Assembly: GCF_041956535.1 (NCBI RefSeq)
Contig: NW_027192192.1
Coordinates: forward strand, 1,277,111-1,341,110
Length of the DNA: 64,000 nucleotides
Source of the DNA: Calcarisporiella thermophila CBS 279.70
Taxonomy: Eukaryota; Calcarisporiellomycota
Direction: 5' to 3'
A model generated the notes under the pieces. It saw nothing but the letters and a program-made list of their open reading frames with translations, was not told where the DNA came from and did not search any database. The translations under genes were made by a program, and so were the position numbers. Of the stretch, positions 44,140-56,215 are shown piece by piece. Within the stretch, counting starts at the first letter, position 1. Each line of letters begins with the position of its first letter.

Positions 44140-44961
44140 ATGTCATTCGAGGCCGCCGTCTGTCTACTCGAATTCGCAAAGGGCGCACGCCAGGAATCCG
44201 CACCCCCCTCGCCATCCGCATCTCCCGCCGAGTCCCCCGCCGCCTCCCCCAAAATCTCCCCCGCAGCCAGCCCCAAGGCCGCCAGCGCCCGCTCGGCGCC
44301 CAAGAACAAGGACGCCCCGCGCCCCTACGAATGCCATATCTGCTCCCGTGCATTCTACCGCCTCGAGCATCAGACCCGCCACATCCGCACCCACACCGGC
44401 GAGAAGCCCCACCGCTGCACCTTCCCCGGCTGCGAGAAGCGCTTCTCGCGCTCCGACGAGCTCACCCGCCACTCCCGCATCCACACCAATCCCAAGCGCC
44501 GCAAGGGCGCAAAGCCCCGCGGGGCCCCGAGAACCGCCGACCCCCCCTCGCCGCACTCGGTCAAGAGCGACAGCAATGACGAGGCCCTCGCCACCCCGAT
44601 GGCCTCGCCGCGGCTGGAGCCCCTCACCACCCCCCAAGGGGGCAGCTGGTCCGACTCCGAGAGCGACACGCCCGCCGTCTTCACCCCCGAGACCTCGCCC
44701 CAGCCCGTGAGCCGCCCCCACACCCCCACGCTCCCGCTGCCCTCCGTGTCGCGGCTGACCATGTTTCCCTACAAGAGCGGCCCCGCGCTGCCGTCTCCCG
44801 CCCTCGAGCACATGCCCGTCTCGTCGGTGCGCACCCCGCGGCTGTCCGATCTCTTGAACGACGCCCCCACTTGTCGGGTCCTGCCCCCGCTGGCGAGCGT
44901 GTCGCCAAGGTATATGGCCAGCAACGAGCTGGTGGAGCTCCCGCCCCTGCGCGACCATTGA
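44140..44961 (+). CDS. MIG1: CreA/Mig1-type C2H2 carbon catabolite repressor
   Basis: DNA-binding repressor of alternative carbon-source genes. Single exon, 273 residues. The finger pair is almost the CreA/Mig1 consensus: '[20 protein letters not shown]' IRTH (residues ~62-85), linker 'TGEKPH', then '[20 protein letters not shown]' RIH (~91-114). A basic patch '[12 protein letters not shown]' follows, as in CreA. The rest is Ser/Pro/Thr-rich, with S-P and T-P sites ('[20 protein letters not shown]'), and a short hydrophobic motif '[13 protein letters not shown]' that may be a corepressor contact. The N-terminal '[18 protein letters not shown]' is a predicted helix. Codon third positions are very C-rich compared with neighbours. 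The 2.9 kb upstream contains several matches to the CreA/Mig1 consensus site. Confidence 0.92.
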   Translation: MSFEAAVCLLEFAKGARQESAPPSPSASPAESPAASPKISPAASPKAASARSAPKNKDAPRPYECHICSRAFYRLEHQTRHIRTHTGEKPHRCTFPGCEKRFSRSDELTRHSRIHTNPKRRKGAKPRGAPRTADPPSPHSVKSDSNDEALATPMASPRLEPLTTPQGGSWSDSESDTPAVFTPETSPQPVSRPHTPTLPLPSVSRLTMFPYKSGPALPSPALEHMPVSSVRTPRLSDLLNDAPTCRVLPPLASVSPRYMASNELVELPPLRDH

Positions 44962-45352
44962 ACACATAGTTAGTCCTTTTTCTTCCTTATATATTCTGCA
45001 TATTATTCTAGCCTTAGCCTCTCCTCCCTCGCTTGTATAAATTTTCATTGTCTTCCCCTCTTGTACAGCCCCAGCCCCCTCTCACCCCCTAAACCCCCTC
45101 CACTTCTCTAGAAATAGCCTATTCCAAGATTCCCCCTCACTTATATATCAGTTTCCTCTCCCCTTCCCCCCCTAAAGCCCCCCTACATTTGATAGAAGTT
45201 GCTTATTCACCTAATTATTTTTTAAAAAACGTTTTTATTTTATATTAAAAAAAATAATGCCTGTCAATCGCTTTGTGCTAATATGGAATGGAAATGAGGG
45301 TGAAATGTAGGACTGCATTAGAGGACTCAACGCCGGGAATCTCAGCGCGCTA
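44962..45352. other. convergent intergenic region
   Basis: C/T-rich plus-strand 3' flank of the CreA-type gene meeting the 3' end of the small minus-strand gene; T/A-run at 45,229-45,256. No gene seen. Confidence 0.5.
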
Positions 45353-45559
45353 TCATTCAGGGCCGGTTTTGCCGTCCTGATGCTTTGCTTCTGGATCCCC
45401 TGCGCCGCCGCAGCCGGCGAATTCCTTGATGCGTTCTTTGACATGCTGAGGATCATTCTTGACCTGTATGACTTTGTCTTTGAGTTTGCCGATGGTGGTC
45501 TTGTCTCCATCGGCATCGGCAGCCGCATTGGAGCGATGTAATAGGGGGTTGTGTTCCAT
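45353..45559 (-). CDS. small hydrophilic protein, 68 residues, hypothetical
   Basis: I do not recognise it. Single frame with an ATG start. The central part 'GKLKDKVIQVKNDPQHVKER' followed by 'IKEFAGCGGAGDPEA' reads as a charged amphipathic helix and a Gly-rich turn, which looks like constrained protein sequence. The start 'MEHNPLLHRSN' is polar; there is no signal peptide or membrane segment. It lies between two confident genes in a gap otherwise empty. No neighbour gives a functional clue. It could be a chance frame. Confidence 0.45.
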   Translation of the reverse strand: MEHNPLLHRSNAAADADGDKTTIGKLKDKVIQVKNDPQHVKERIKEFAGCGGAGDPEAKHQDGKTGPE

Positions 45560-45865
45560 ACCGATAGGGTGGTGGTGTATAAACTGGACAATGTCGTTCG
45601 AAACACGATCCGAGTTGATTCAAGGAATCGAGAAATGGAAATATATAGGAACGCCAATAAATTTCGGCCCTTCTGCCTATATCTACTTTAATTACACACT
45701 GTATATATATATATATAGGGCCAAGGGCGTAGCCAAACTCTATAAATGTCATTCATTTTTCGTTATATTTTGCTCTCAAAAAGGGAAGTAGAAAGAACAA
45801 AAGAAATAAAAATAAAGGCAAATGAAAAAGTTGACAACGGTACAGCAGCCCCCACTTTCTCAGGT
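45560..45865. other. intergenic region with TA dinucleotide run
   Basis: AT-rich; a (ta)n run lies at about 45,701-45,716. No gene seen. Confidence 0.5.
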
Positions 45866-46717
45866 TTAATGGTTATTTTTGGATACCCCACCAGCCGCTT
45901 TGTGAAGATCTTGTTCTATCGGGAAGAAGGGAAGAGGAAGAGTTAGACACCCATCGGCGAACCCGGAAAGTCGGATCGTAGCACTACGTACCCAGAGTAT
46001 ACACATGTGTTTTCAGCTCGAGATGTTCTATATTGAGCGAATCCTGTAAATAGAGAAAAGGTCGAGTGGAATGAGTATGAGCGCATGAGCCCCATTTCTA
46101 GTCAGGTGTGGTATAGTTACGTAGAGTTTTTTGAGCTCATTTCGGAGATCGTTGAGCTGCTCCGTGGTGGCTGCGCTTGTGCGAAGCTTCTTCAAATCCT
46201 TATCCACACTCTCAATCTTTTTAGCGTATTCTCGCACCTTATTAATACCAACGCGAAAGATAAATAATATGTCATTAGGATGAGTCGGCGCTGTTTAAAT
46301 TTCAAAATAATGCAAGAAAGAAAGGGGGGGAAAAGGAGGATGAGGAAAAAAGAGTAACCCCCTCAAGTTACCTTGTTTGTTGATGATTGCAGCTCTTCCA
46401 CAGAATGCAACAAGAGACTGGATGCCGTGCGGTATTCATCAAGAAGATAGTAATACCCAGCCCCACCTGCTAGAGCAGCACCGAAAATGAATCCAATGAT
46501 CCTGTGAATGCCGCAGAGTGGGAAATTTCGGATACAAAGGGTGAGTTCGATGAAGAAACCAAGTGGATGACAGTCGGCCTTACCCCCCTCGGAATCCGCC
46601 CACCGGCTTCTTCGCGGACCCAAAGATGCCCCCATTGGCTTCCGATCTCGCCACAGATGAAGAAGAGAAGCCGCGCCTTGCCGAGGTGCTGATTAGTCTT
46701 GCAACAAAGGGCGACAT
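45866..46717 (-). CDS. mitochondrial membrane protein with coiled coil, uncharacterised
   Basis: Five exons (minus strand: 46584-46717, 46372-46501, 46121-46237, 45992-46043, 45866-45915) join in frame to 160 residues. The N-terminus 'MSPFVARLISTSARRGFSSS' is a typical matrix-targeting presequence (Arg/Ser-rich, no acidic residues). A Gly-rich membrane segment 'IIGFIFGAALAGGAGYYYLL' follows near residues 45-65. Then 'DEYRTASSLLLHSVEELQSS' and 'KIESVDKDLKKLRTSAATTE' plus 'LNDLRNELKKLY' form a coiled coil that continues to the C-terminus. This fits a protein anchored in the inner membrane with a soluble coiled coil. The family looks familiar among fungal mitochondrial proteins but I cannot name it. 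It is divergent from PRP18 with 203 bp between start codons. Confidence 0.8.
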
Positions 46718-46920
46718 TCTGAAATTGTCTAGATTGGAATTCTAATCGTTTTCGCTTATTGAGCTAGTGTTCGAGTTTCGTATTTTAAAGTTCCGGTGGC
46801 TTGTTTACTCTCTTTCCGAGTTTAAGATGGAGAGTGGATGTGCTGCTAATTCCGTTCATTTCTACAGAAATAACACCGTCCCGCAGGATCTTACCTCTTC
46901 CTGGCCGGTAAATAAATCCA

Positions 46921-48498
46921 ATGGACCTATCATCTTTACTGAAATCAGAGATTGATCGCAAACGCAAGAAGATCGAAGCCGTCAACGGCAATGGACCCAA
47001 GAAGAAGTACTATAGTCGTGCAGAACTGGAGAAAATACGGGAGAAGGAGTACCTTGAGGAACAGGAGAGGCTGGAGCGAGAACGCATGGTAAGTCCCTCC
47101 AGCCAGACGATGGCTCGGAGATGGGATCCAAAAAGACTCTCATGGCCCTCGTTTCAAAAATAGGAAAAGCTGAGAAAGCGTCTTAAACTGGACGAGAAGG
47201 AGGCGAAAGATCAGGGAAGTGAGCATTCGGATGTTGAGGACAAGGAAAAGGAGGATCAGGAGAAAGAGGAGACCGACACATTAAATTTGAAGCCAGAAGA
47301 AATCACACGGAGATTACGTGCTCGGGGGCAGCCAATACGCCTTTTTGGCGAGACCGATAAAGAGCGAAAGCTCCGGCTCCGGGCTCTGGAGCTAATTGAA
47401 GAGAGGACAGAGGTAATTCAGCTATCTATATTCAAAGGGGCGAATGGCTTTGCCTTGAATAATAATGCTGACACTGTGGATAATTAGGGTCAACGGAATG
47501 ATTTCATGAGAACGCTCGAGAGTTTGGAATCGGGTATGGAGCTTGAAGTATTGAAGAAGCAGGCCGACTCTGGCGAGGACACCGGTAGTGGCAACGATGA
47601 AAAGTCAAAGGAGGATCTGAAGGTATTTTAATTTTGCTCTGCCTTTTCACTCCCAGTTGCTAATATTTCGTATTAGGAATTGCCGATTGACTTGGGTTTA
47701 TTACGCACCGAGCCAGACAAGTTATATGGATTAATATATGTATATTTAAAGGTATGTAATCTATACTATCGCAAAGGGCCTGTGTGGATTGTCAATAAAC
47801 ACCTTTCCCTTTACTTTATTTTCTGTTTAGCGTCGCTTAAAAGACTGGGAGCAATATATGAAAGACCGACCAGGTAGGGCATTGCATCTTTGAGAGAGCT
47901 CAGTCTTGGGAACCTTCTAATGACTCCTCCACTATTTGCTGTAGATCACGTAAAGCATAGCACTCAGGGCAAACTTCAAGCAGCCATGCAGAAACAGTCC
48001 GAGCAATATATGAAGCCGCTTTTCAGAAGACTGAAGACAAAGGTATGCTTTCTTTACTTCGTAGCAATTCCCTCTGATATTCCTTTTGGAATGGCCCGTT
48101 CATCTTTTACCCTCGCATATACTAGGATCTCGAACCCGATGTCTTGGCACGGATTGCTGAGATCACGCACTATATGCAAAACCGCGAGTATATGAATGCG
48201 CAAGATTCTTATCTTCGTCTCTCCATTGGCAACGCGCCATGGCCCATTGGAGTAACCATGGTTGGGTATGTGACCCCTAGTCCCTCATGAATTGGGAAAA
48301 TGCATGCTAACGCGTGTGATTTTTTCTGGGATGGATAGTATTCATGAGCGTTCTGCACGCGAGAAGATTTTCTCGACGCAGGTGGCCCACGTCTTGAACG
48401 ATGAGACCTCCCGGAAATGGATCCAGTGCATCAAGCGTTTGATGACCTTTTGCCAGCAGAAATATCCCCCGGACACTCATGCCCAATTGGTGGGCTAA
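46921..48498 (+). CDS. PRP18: pre-mRNA splicing factor PRP18
   Basis: Second-step spliceosomal factor that helps fix 3' splice-site use. Eight exons (46921-47088, 47164-47412, 47488-47622, 47677-47751, 47831-47873, 47945-48042, 48126-48265, 48339-48498) join in frame to 355 residues. The N-terminal half is charged coiled coil ('[19 protein letters not shown]'). A PRP4-like SFM motif follows near residues 100-130 ('[20 protein letters not shown]'). The C-terminal Prp18 domain is complete: '[18 protein letters not shown]', '[20 protein letters not shown]', '[20 protein letters not shown]', '[19 protein letters not shown]' and '[19 protein letters not shown]'; the [10 protein letters not shown] loop is the family's conserved region. 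It has more introns than most genes in the window. Confidence 0.95.
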
Positions 48499-48552
48499 CC
48501 GAGTTTGGTCCTTTGTTGCCAGAGCATAGTTTTTGCATGCATGTAATTTTTC

Positions 48553-48558
48553 AATAAA
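48553..48558 (+). terminator. AATAAA poly(A) signal candidate for PRP18
   Basis: AATAAA 55 nt after the PRP18 stop codon. Confidence 0.45.
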
Positions 48559-48699
48559 TATTTCGAGTCCAAAAAAAAGCAAAGAAACGTGTTTTATTTT
48601 ATAAAAAATGAGACGCAGTCACCTTGGGGCATCCCAACGCTGGTCGTTTTTTGGATGGGGGGGGGGGGGAGGGAAAGGGGAATAGGATGGTTTTGGGGT

Positions 48700-50256
48700 T
48701 TACAGATGGAGCTTGATTAATTCGTCACTGACTCCGGATGGGGTCACGATGCCAAGGTCGGTGAAGAGCAAGGTGATGTAGGAGGGGGGAGTATAGTCTA
48801 CAGACGGGTTGATGGACTAAAGGGGATGGGAAAGAGCTCGTTAGAAACAATCAACAAGAGTAAGAGGATGGTTCTTATACCTCAAAGCCTTCAATATCCT
48901 TCTCGGAGTTGTCGCTCCCCATGCCTTCTAGATTCGGGAACGCCAGGACGTCCGGTGTGCTAGTGGGTAAATCGTACTGATTCAAAGGGAAGAGGCGGAC
49001 AAACTTGTAACTATGTGAAGTAAAATCAGGTTTGGAGGTTAAATAAAAAAGAACTCGACGGTAGGAAAGACTGCGAGCCTCACCTCTCTGCAACGGCATA
49101 GAAAGGCTTGTTGGCCTCCTTTGCCACGACTGCAATCTGATAGGTGCCAATCTGGTTGATCAAGCCGCCATTTTCCACGACTCCTTCTGCCCCCACTAAT
49201 ACCATATCCACCTTATGAATGATATACCCCACCGCAGAGTCCAAGACAACCGTGGAGGGGATTCCGTGTTTTCGCAAGACTTTCGCCGCCTTCAGCCTGA
49301 TACAAGTTGGAGAGTGTAAGTGGAACTCCAGTATATTGAAACGAATAGATATCCATCACATGGGCGGAAACGGAGAGGACCAAGGGCACTTACCCTGCAG
49401 AAGACGGCCGTGATTCCGTCACATACACCTTGAATCGTTTGTTGGATTGTGCGGCTCTGAGCAGCAAGCCCATAACTACCCTTGAGTACGAATGGATAAG
49501 GATAACCTAAGGGGAAAAGATAGAGGGAAGTTCGAGGGGAAAATGCAATTAGGATCAACCTCTGATAGAGCATCTATTATTTTTATATAAATACAGCATC
49601 ATCCTTGATGAATTGTTCGCCGAATTCTGCGACTTTATCACGACAAGCAGCCGCACGAGCAACAATGAATTCTCCTCGTGAGATGAGATGCTTCTTAAGC
49701 GCATCAAAATCCTACAGAGAACAACACCGTTGTAAGCCTCGGGAAGCAATAAAAAATAAATTACTCAAACAGCGGATGCGAAATGTTATACCATAAGGTC
49801 ATGAAACACACGCGTGACAAATTGCATGAACACATCACATCCTGCCGAGAGGGATATTGAGTTTCGTGTAGAGGATTTGAGTGTTTGAATGGCGTTTTTT
49901 AGTGTGTCCATGAGCTCTGCGGATGTGGTAGCTGTGTTATGGAAAAGTGGTAAATAAGCACAAGGGATTGGGAAATATTAAAGAGGAAGAGACGGGAAAT
50001 ACCTTCACTCTGTTTGACAAACTCAACAAGAGACTCAATGGCGGCTACAGGCATCGGAACATCCTAGACGAGGCAACCAAAATAAAACAATAAAATCTCG
50101 CACATACGAGGTCACGATCTCGAGGGAACCTACCGGATCCTCGCTAAGGAAGCGCCTATAACACTGTACGATATCGAATTTGTCTGCCAATCAAGAGCCA
50201 GTTAGCATATTTGACATCAGCATTGCGGGTTATATAAGCTCCATTTTACCTGCCAT
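48700..50256 (-). CDS. GCN3: translation initiation factor eIF2B alpha subunit
   Basis: Regulatory subunit of the eIF2 guanine-nucleotide exchange factor, sensing phosphorylated eIF2. Nine exons (minus: 50250-50256, 50134-50183, 50003-50063, 49792-49931, 49595-49711, 49394-49506, 49084-49296, 48881-49010, 48700-48816) join in frame to 315 residues, the normal length. The first coding exon is only 7 nt (ATGGCAG). Evidence: '[19 protein letters not shown]', '[20 protein letters not shown]', '[18 protein letters not shown]', '[20 protein letters not shown]', '[12 protein letters not shown]', '[20 protein letters not shown]', '[20 protein letters not shown]' and the C-terminus '[20 protein letters not shown]' [10 protein letters not shown]. 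It is divergent from TOP2, 285 bp between starts. Confidence 0.95.
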
Positions 50257-50541
50257 GATGCCTCGGTTTTTACAAATAGGTCGAGTTTTCTAATTCATGA
50301 TGACTGCTTTCAGTTAATTGAGGAATGTGCTGCGACACAACTCCTGGCTATCATTCGACGCGACTTATTTTTATATTTTTTTTTGGGTTTAAGAAATCTT
50401 CTGCATTCCACACACACTCTAACTTCCATTCCTAATCTAATTTCCCCATACTCCTTATACAGTTGTCCTTTTAACTAATCCTAATCCAGTTTTGTCTCTA
50501 TTTTCTCGTGCTATTCTATCATCAATCGGAAATTGGCCGGG

Positions 50542-53500
50542 ATGAGCGACATATCAGACGATGATGCATATAAAATAGTGTCTGATGAAGATGACGACGT
50601 CTATCAGGACGATGAACCTGCAACGAAAAAGGTAAATGGAGGGAAATCTAGATACTCATGTCTAGATCAGATTAGTTCCTTAGTTCATTCTGCTTGAATA
50701 TTCTCACTTATCCTGTCCATGTTCTTTGCGGACGACAGAGGGCCACGGGGAAGAATAAGGTCACCAAAGCCAAAGCCAATGGCGATTCGGAAAACGTAAA
50801 GCCGCGGGTCATCAAGCGCAAACAAGCCAAAAAATCGGAAGATCCCGAACTAAATGCTAATGCAGGCGTTGGCGAGGACGGGAATGCCGAGAGCCCACCG
50901 AAGCCCAAGGCCAAAGCCGCCGCAAAACCCCGCGCAAAGAAAGCCACCGGGCCAAAGGCTGCCGCTGGTAAGAAGAAAACCTCTGCGCTAGAGGATGGGA
51001 ATGCTGGTGCAGAAAGTGAAGAGTCAGATGATTCCGATTTCAAATTTGCGGAAAAGGAAACCGTTCTGGAAAGAAATATTGGTTCTGCAGCCGATGATAA
51101 ACGCACCGTTGAGGAAATCTACCAAAAGAAGACGCCGCTGGAACACATTTTGCTTCGCCCGGACACCTACATTGGATCGGTGGAGCACATTAAGCAAGAA
51201 ATGTGGGTCCTAGATTCGGAAGAGAAACATATGAAAAAACGAGAAATAGAATATGTTCCTGGCTTGTACAAAATCGTAGACGAAATCATTGTTAATGCTG
51301 CTGACAATAAGGTATTAGCTAGACCGCTTGGCCATTTTTCTGACTGCATGTTCTAGTTTAACACACTCCATCGCCTACGCTATCTTTTATAGATTCGTGA
51401 TCCTGGAATGAACAAGATTAAGGTCGATATTGATCGAGAAAAGAACGTAATTAGCGTCTACAATAATGGCAAAGGGATTCCTGTCCAGATCCACAAGGAA
51501 GCGGGGGTCTATGTCCCTGAGTTTATTTTTGGGCACTTGCTCACCTCCTCCAACTATAACGATTCAGAAAAGAAATTAACCGGTGGTCGTAATGGATATG
51601 GTGCCAAACTCGCCAATATTTTCAGTACTGAATTTATCGTTGAAACTGCCGATCTCACGAATGGCAAATCTTTCAAGCAAATCTTCTCCGATAACATGTC
51701 CAAAAAGACAAAACCAGTCGTCAAGGACTACAAGGGAAAGGAGGAGTTTACCAAGATCACTTTTAAGCCAGACCTTGCAAAGTTCGGAATGACTGAGCTG
51801 GACTCGGACTTTGAGTCTCTCATCAAAAAGCGTGTCTATGACCTTGCTGGCACGGTACGTGATGTCAAAGTATTCCTTAATAACGAGCAGATCAAGATCA
51901 AGAACTTCCAAAAATACGTGGAATTCTATCTCCAATCTACCAAGAATGGGTCCGCAGGGGAAGAGAGTACCCAAAGAAAACCAATCCTTTTATACGAGTG
52001 TGACCGCTGGGAAATTGCCCTGTCCGTTTCTGAAGGCCAATTTGAACAGGTAGGCTGGGATCAGTGTGATTTTATCTCCTCTCCGTTCGGCTTATAGAAT
52101 GGGTCAACTGTTTTAATAGGTCAGTTTTGTGAACAGCATATGCACAACCAAAGGGGGCACGCACGTCAATCATATCGCGGACCAGATAGTGGACTATATA
52201 AAGAACAGTGCGAAAATGAAACTTAAGCCATTTCAGATTAAAAGCCAAATGTGGGTTTTCGTCAATTGTCTTATCGAGAATCCATCATTCGATTCACAGA
52301 CCAAAGACACTCTGACCTTGGTTCATCGCAAGTTCGGTTCGACCTGTGTGATCCCGCCTGAAAAACTGAAAAAAGGTAATTGTTCATCAGCTTAATTTTG
52401 TCTTTCCCTTTCCTTTCTTTTAATACTTTATCTTCCATTGACCTTCCTCCAAAAAATTCCTGGACAGTACTAAAATCGGAGCTACTCGAAAATATTGACT
52501 CTATGGCAAAGTTTAAACAAGAACAAGAAAAGAAGAAAACAGACGGTGCCAAGAGATCCAGGTATTCCTCTTAGTTTAGTGCATTTAAAATATATAGAGT
52601 CGCTATAATCGATGATATTATTATTCCCTAAGGATCACGGGTATCCCGAAGCTTGACGACGCCAACAATGCCGGCACTAGGAGGGCCAAAGATTGCACCC
52701 TCATTCTCACTGAAGGAGACTCCGCCAAGGCACTCGCCGTTGCTGGCCTCAGTGAGGTGGGACGAGACGATTTTGGAGTGTTTCCACTTCGTGGAAAGTT
52801 GTTAAACGTGCGCGAAGCTTCCCACACACAAGTCATTAATAATCAAGAGATCAACCATATCAAGAGAATTCTTGGTTTGAAGCATGGGATAAAATACACT
52901 TCAACCGACGAACTCCGCTATGGAAAGTTGATGATCATGACCGATCAGGTCAGCACGAAGTTTCATTCAAACGCTGATGTTTCCATGCGCTAATGGCTTT
53001 TGTATGGTTATTATTTTTGCGCACAGGATCATGATGGTTCTCACATCAAGGGTTTGATCATCAACTTTTTGGACCACTTCTATCCCTCACTTTTGGAGCT
53101 GGACTTCTTGGACGAATTTATCACCCCTATCGTCAGGGTAACAAATTGAGTCGTCTCACTCCCCATCTTTAAATATTTTAGTTAATGCAACGTTTTTATA
53201 AATAGGTTACAAAGGGGAATCAGGATCAAGCATTTTTCACAATGGTTGAATTCGAACAATGGAAAGAGAGTCAACCTGATGGGGGAAAGAGTTGGAAAAT
53301 CAAATACTATAAGGCAATCTTTGATCTATAAATAGAGTGCTCCTTAGGATTTCTTACCTCTTCCATTTCAATTCCCATAGGGTCTCGGAACTAGCACCAA
53401 CAAAGATGCAAAGAATTATTTTTCAAATCTAAATATACATCGAAAAAGGTTTGAGCCGGTCACTCCGACGGATCGCCAAATGATCGATCTTGCCTTCAAC

Positions 53501-56215
53501 AAAAAGAAAGCAGACGAGCGTAAAGAATGGTTGCGCCAATACCAAGTAAATATAGTACTGTGCTCTTTGCTTGCGCCGCCTTGACATTCATTTTTTATCT
53601 TATCAGGCTTTCTCGTACATGGATCACACTGAAAGCTCCATTTCCATCTCCGACTTTGTCAATAAAGAGCTGATTCATTTCAGTATGGCAGACAATGTCC
53701 GCTCTATCCCCTCGATGGTAGATGGTCTCAAACCCGGTCAACGCAAAGTCATGTACGGAGCAATCAAAAAGAAGATCAGGGATGAAATTAAGGTGAAGAT
53801 CCTCTGGCTACGCGAAGTGTTCCTCCAACACCTTTTAATCTGCCCTCAATCTAGGTCCTGCAACTACAAGGTTATATCTCCGAACAGACCGCCTACCACC
53901 ACGGTGACGCAAGTTTGAATGCGACTATTGTTGGCCTTGCCCAAAAGTTTGTTGGGAGCAACAACATCAACTTGCTTGAGCCGATCGGACAATTCGGTAC
54001 CCGGTACAAGGTAATATATCTTCTGCTAACTTGAGGTTTTTTTTTTTACAAAAAAAGTAAAATGATTTCTCCTAAAATTTGAATTTATCAGGGGGGTAAA
54101 AATGCTGCTAGTGCTCGTTACATTAGCACAGCGCTCTCTCCTTTGGCCCGTAAACTCCTTCACCCTTCGGATGATAATCTTCTCGAGTATCTGAACGAAG
54201 ACAATCTCTCCATTGAACCTAAATGGTAGGGCAAGTCATATGGCTTTCTCTGGACGCGGTTTGATAATGACTGTTATACTAGGTATGTACCGGTCATCCC
54301 CCTAGTGCTTATTAACGGCTCCGAGGGCATTGGTACGGGCTGGAGTTCGTTCATCCCCAACTACAACCCTGAAGATATCATCGACAATATTAAACGGCTG
54401 TTAAGAGGCGAAGAGATGGTCCCCATGCATCCATGGTACCGCGGCTACAAGGTAGACTCTGAGCGTAATGTTCTTGGTTGATTGAGTGCCTCATCCCGTT
54501 GTTCACCCAACTCAAATAGGGCAAAATCGAGCGGTTTGACAATAAATCCTACAAAGTCACCGGAATCATAGAGAAAAGGGAGGAGAATATCCTGGAAATC
54601 ACGGAGTTGCCTATTCGCGTATGGACCGAAAATTATAAAGAACAGCTGGAGCTGTGGATTGCAGGCACCGACAAGCAGGGTGCCATTATCAAGGTTTTCT
54701 ATGACAGAATAGGTGAATTGGCGAATGGGTATTAACGCGAATTTCCACCATTGCTAGGATTACAAGGAGATAGGTGTGGACGACAAGATTCATTTCGAAC
54801 TCAAACTGACCGATGAACAGATGCGGAAAGCGGAAGAGGATGGGCTCGAGAAAACCTTTAAATTGTCCACGACCTTGTCCATGAATAACATGGTTTGCTT
54901 TGACAAGGAGGGCCGAATAAAGAAGTATCAATCGGTCGAGGAGATCCTACAAGAGTTCTACGATATTCGATTCGAATATTACCAGAGGCGAAAGGCAAGT
55001 GAAAAAGCAGGAAACAAAGTTACAAGTGGACCATATCCACTCATCGCTCATTTACTATATAGCAAAAATTGTTGGATAAGTTCCGTGAGGATTACAAGAT
55101 CCTTGACAACCGTGCTCGCTTTATTCTTATGGTGATCCAAGGGAAACTCATCATCGCGAACCGCAAGGAGGCAGACGTTGTTGCCGATCTACGCGCCCAT
55201 AAGTTTGACCCAGTCCATGCTTCCAATGAGCAAGGGGAGGAGGAGGAGGGCGAGGACGAGGGAGAGCAGAAAAAATCGCGCGACCACGGTTATAATTACC
55301 TGCTATCTATGCAGATGAGGAGTATGACCATCGAAAGGGTTAGTAATTTATTGGGCTCGGTAAGCCTCGTTAGAAAGCCTGAGAGAAGACTAAAACTCTC
55401 CCCTGTTCTCGCCACAGGTTGAGAAACTGATGAAAGAGAAAGAAGCCAAGCAGCGGGAGTTGGACGCACTGATTCCCCTGACGGTGGCCGATTTATGGAC
55501 CCGTGATTTGGACGATTTCTTGGAGGAGTGGAAGGTGAGTGAAGATCAAGCCCATCTCTTGTAACCTCTTAGACGCTTACATCGTGAAACCACACAGGCC
55601 GAGCTAGAGCGTGACAGACTGGCCGAGCTCAGTGCAACTTCGAATAAAAAGGGCAAGCGTGCCCGGAAATCGTACACAAAGTCTACGGCAAAAAAGGCGG
55701 CTAAGCCAAGTGTAAGCGCAGCGAGCAAACTTCAAGCCACTCTGGACTCCCTGTTCTTTTCCTCCGCCGCCTCGGGAGCTGCTGCAAGCCCGTCCCTATC
55801 AGCGGAAAATGCCGACAGCAGTGCTATATCTCTGCCTGATTCACCGGTGGTCAAACAAGAGCCTGTTGACCAGAAACCTTCGGAGGCGAAACTGGTAAAA
55901 GCGACCAAGCGAGCACCCAAGCAGCCGAGGCAACCCAAAGCTACCGCACCCAAGGCCCAAGCCCTCAAGGAGTCTGACGATGAGACCGAGAAGAGCTCAG
56001 AGCCACCGGCCCCTCGCCCTCAGAGAGCTCGCAAGAAGATGGTAAGTGAACCAATTTACATTTATGTTCACCCTGCCGCTAAGTGAAGTTGGTTGTAGAC
56101 GTACATGGAAATCTCCGAGTTGGACGATGATGCAAACCTTCCTATCAATAAGGATGACGAGGACGACGACTTTGTCGATAACGGCGACGACAACGATTTT
56201 GACTATGACTTTTAG
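50542..56215 (+). CDS. TOP2: DNA topoisomerase II
   Basis: ATP-dependent type IIA enzyme that passes duplexes through a double-strand break. About 19 exons give roughly 1,450-1,480 residues. After an acidic then Lys/Ala-rich N-terminal extension come the GHKL ATPase motifs ('[13 protein letters not shown]', 'YNNGKGIPV', '[18 protein letters not shown]'), the TOPRIM domain ('[19 protein letters not shown]', '[13 protein letters not shown]', '[19 protein letters not shown]') and the winged-helix region with the catalytic tyrosine in '[20 protein letters not shown]', preceded by '[20 protein letters not shown]' and 'GQFGTRY'. Then come the coiled-coil gate ('[20 protein letters not shown]') and a Lys-rich, acidic-ended C-terminal domain with Ser/Pro sites and a possible SUMO site 'VKQEPVDQ'. 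Several introns fall at motif edges, for example between TDQ and DHDG. Nuclear. Confidence 0.96.

Noticed and set aside
44164-45048. 294-codon antisense frame over the CreA-type gene
   Set aside because: Gly/Arg-rich shadow of a C-rich coding strand that encodes perfect C2H2 fingers.
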